Positions 14,704 through 15,546 of a DNA stretch of 15,546 bases are shown here, one piece after another (the first letter of the stretch is position 1; each line of letters opens with the position of its first letter). The position numbers were made by a program, and so were the translations under genes. This DNA is from an uncultured Collinsella sp. (lineage in GTDB: Bacteria; Actinomycetota; Coriobacteriia; Coriobacteriales; Coriobacteriaceae), in contig CAAEEX010000007.1 in assembly GCA_900755005.1 (NCBI GenBank), forward strand, positions 1 to 15,546. The letters run 5' to 3'. The notes under the pieces are model-generated. The model saw only the letters and a program-made list of their open reading frames with translations. It searched no databases and was not told the DNA's origin.

Positions 14704-15546
14704 GTGTCGGGAAAGAACTACGCGATTTTCTCCGCCCAATACCCGCCCCATATGGGTGGCGTTGAGGTATTTACGCAAAGTCTCGCACGCGAACTATCTG
14801 CCCGCGGCAACCATGTGACCGTGGTGGCAAATGACACCGAGGATGTTGGTGCAGGCAAAACGGATGAAGACGGCGTCGAGGTATTCCGCATGCCCTGCTG
14901 GCCACTTATGAATGGACGTATGCCCCTTCCCAAGCACAGCAGAGCAACCCGAGCGCTCCGTCGCGAGCTGTTCAGCCGCAAATGGGACGGAGTGCTCGTC
15001 AACACGCGGTTCTACCTCCACTCTCTTCTGGGCATGAAGCTCGCCATGAACAGTAGATTGGTCCCCGTTGTGCTCGACCATGGATCGGCGCACCTTTCTG
15101 TCACGAGTCCCATGGTAGACGCTGCAATCCACTGCTACGAGCACGCCATTACGGCTTACGGGAAACTACAATACGCCCCCGCTTACTACGGCATTTCCAA
15201 AATGAGCAGCACGTGGCTCGAGCATTTTGGCATTACCAGCTCTGGCGAGATCAACAACTCTATTGACGCCGATGCCTATGTTGGACGAGCGTCTAGCAGG
15301 AACTTCCGGGCCGAACTTGGGCTTGAAAACCGCTTTGTTATCGCATTCACGGGGCGACTGATTCCCGAAAAGGGCATTGACGCGATTATCGAGGCAAGCT
15401 CCGACCCTCGCCTACAGGAGCGGGAAGTCGTGTTCTTGCTTGCGGGCGATGGACCCTTGATGCCCAAAGCAAAAGATGCCGAGGGAGACTATCTCCATGC
15501 ACTCGGACGCCTTGAATCAACCGATGTGGCGTCGTTGCTTCTGCAA
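14704..15546 (+). CDS. Family 4 glycosyltransferase, 3' end outside window
   Basis: 281 residues are visible, starting at GTG 14704 with GGGGAG five bases upstream, overlapping the end of licD. The N-terminal Rossmann half has FSAQYPPHMGGVEVF and LARELSARGNHVTVV, the usual acceptor-side glycine loop of GT4 enzymes. A second domain begins with FTGRLIPEKGIDAII (GRL at 217-219, EKG at 222-224), the donor-binding start, and FLLAGDGP follows. GT4 retaining enzymes add sugars from nucleotide donors to a membrane-linked glycan in the cytoplasm. The C-terminal catalytic E-x7-E region is beyond the window. It is probably translationally coupled to licD, so the sugar it adds may be the LicD acceptor or adjacent to it. 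The specific sugar is unknown. Confidence 0.92.
   Translation, partial: MSGKNYAIFSAQYPPHMGGVEVFTQSLARELSARGNHVTVVANDTEDVGAGKTDEDGVEVFRMPCWPLMNGRMPLPKHSRATRALRRELFSRKWDGVLVNTRFYLHSLLGMKLAMNSRLVPVVLDHGSAHLSVTSPMVDAAIHCYEHAITAYGKLQYAPAYYGISKMSSTWLEHFGITSSGEINNSIDADAYVGRASSRNFRAELGLENRFVIAFTGRLIPEKGIDAIIEASSDPRLQEREVVFLLAGDGPLMPKAKDAEGDYLHALGRLESTDVASLLLQ

Overview
This window looks like part of a cell-surface locus from a Gram-positive, mid-GC bacterium, most likely a member of the Coriobacteriia (Eggerthella/Collinsella/Slackia-type lineages). That placement is inferred from protein style: large secreted proteins built from Trp/Tyr/Gly-rich choline-binding-type (CW) repeats, fused to NlpC/P60, L,D-transpeptidase (YkuD) or metallo-beta-lactamase domains, beside teichoic-acid or capsule genes. 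No rRNA, tRNA, CRISPR array, phage gene or transposase is visible.

Layout. The left part (1-5106) is decaying. It holds a family 2 glycosyltransferase remnant with a large internal deletion (1-571), an intact Wzx-type flippase on the minus strand (568-1812), a small secreted papain-like (NlpC/P60 or CHAP) hydrolase broken by two in-frame stops (2023-2628, minus), and a CW-repeat L,D-transpeptidase with seven in-frame stops and one late frameshift (2743-5106, plus). A bidirectional terminator at 5132-5172 separates this from the next block.

The central part (5277-13494) is four intact, tandem, minus-strand genes. In order of transcription they are a CW-repeat L,D-transpeptidase, a protein closely resembling the pneumococcal phosphorylcholine esterase Pce/CbpE with a CW-repeat tail, and two CW-repeat NlpC/P60 peptidases. 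A strong extended -10 promoter with an adjacent perfect inverted repeat lies just upstream of the first gene.

The right part (13495-15546) starts with a 331-base divergent regulatory region that contains a 16-bp palindrome resembling a Gram-positive LexA box. A LicD-family phosphotransferase (13826-14701) and a family 4 glycosyltransferase cut by the window end (14704 onward) follow as a tight plus-strand operon.

How the genes fit together (inference): the flippase and glycosyltransferases would build a surface glycan, LicD would decorate it (probably with phosphocholine), the Pce-like esterase would remove decoration, and the CW-repeat proteins would dock on it to bring peptidoglycan cross-linking and hydrolysing domains to the wall. 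The window would then hold a writer, an eraser and several readers of one surface modification. Three broken genes on the left suggest turnover of this repertoire.
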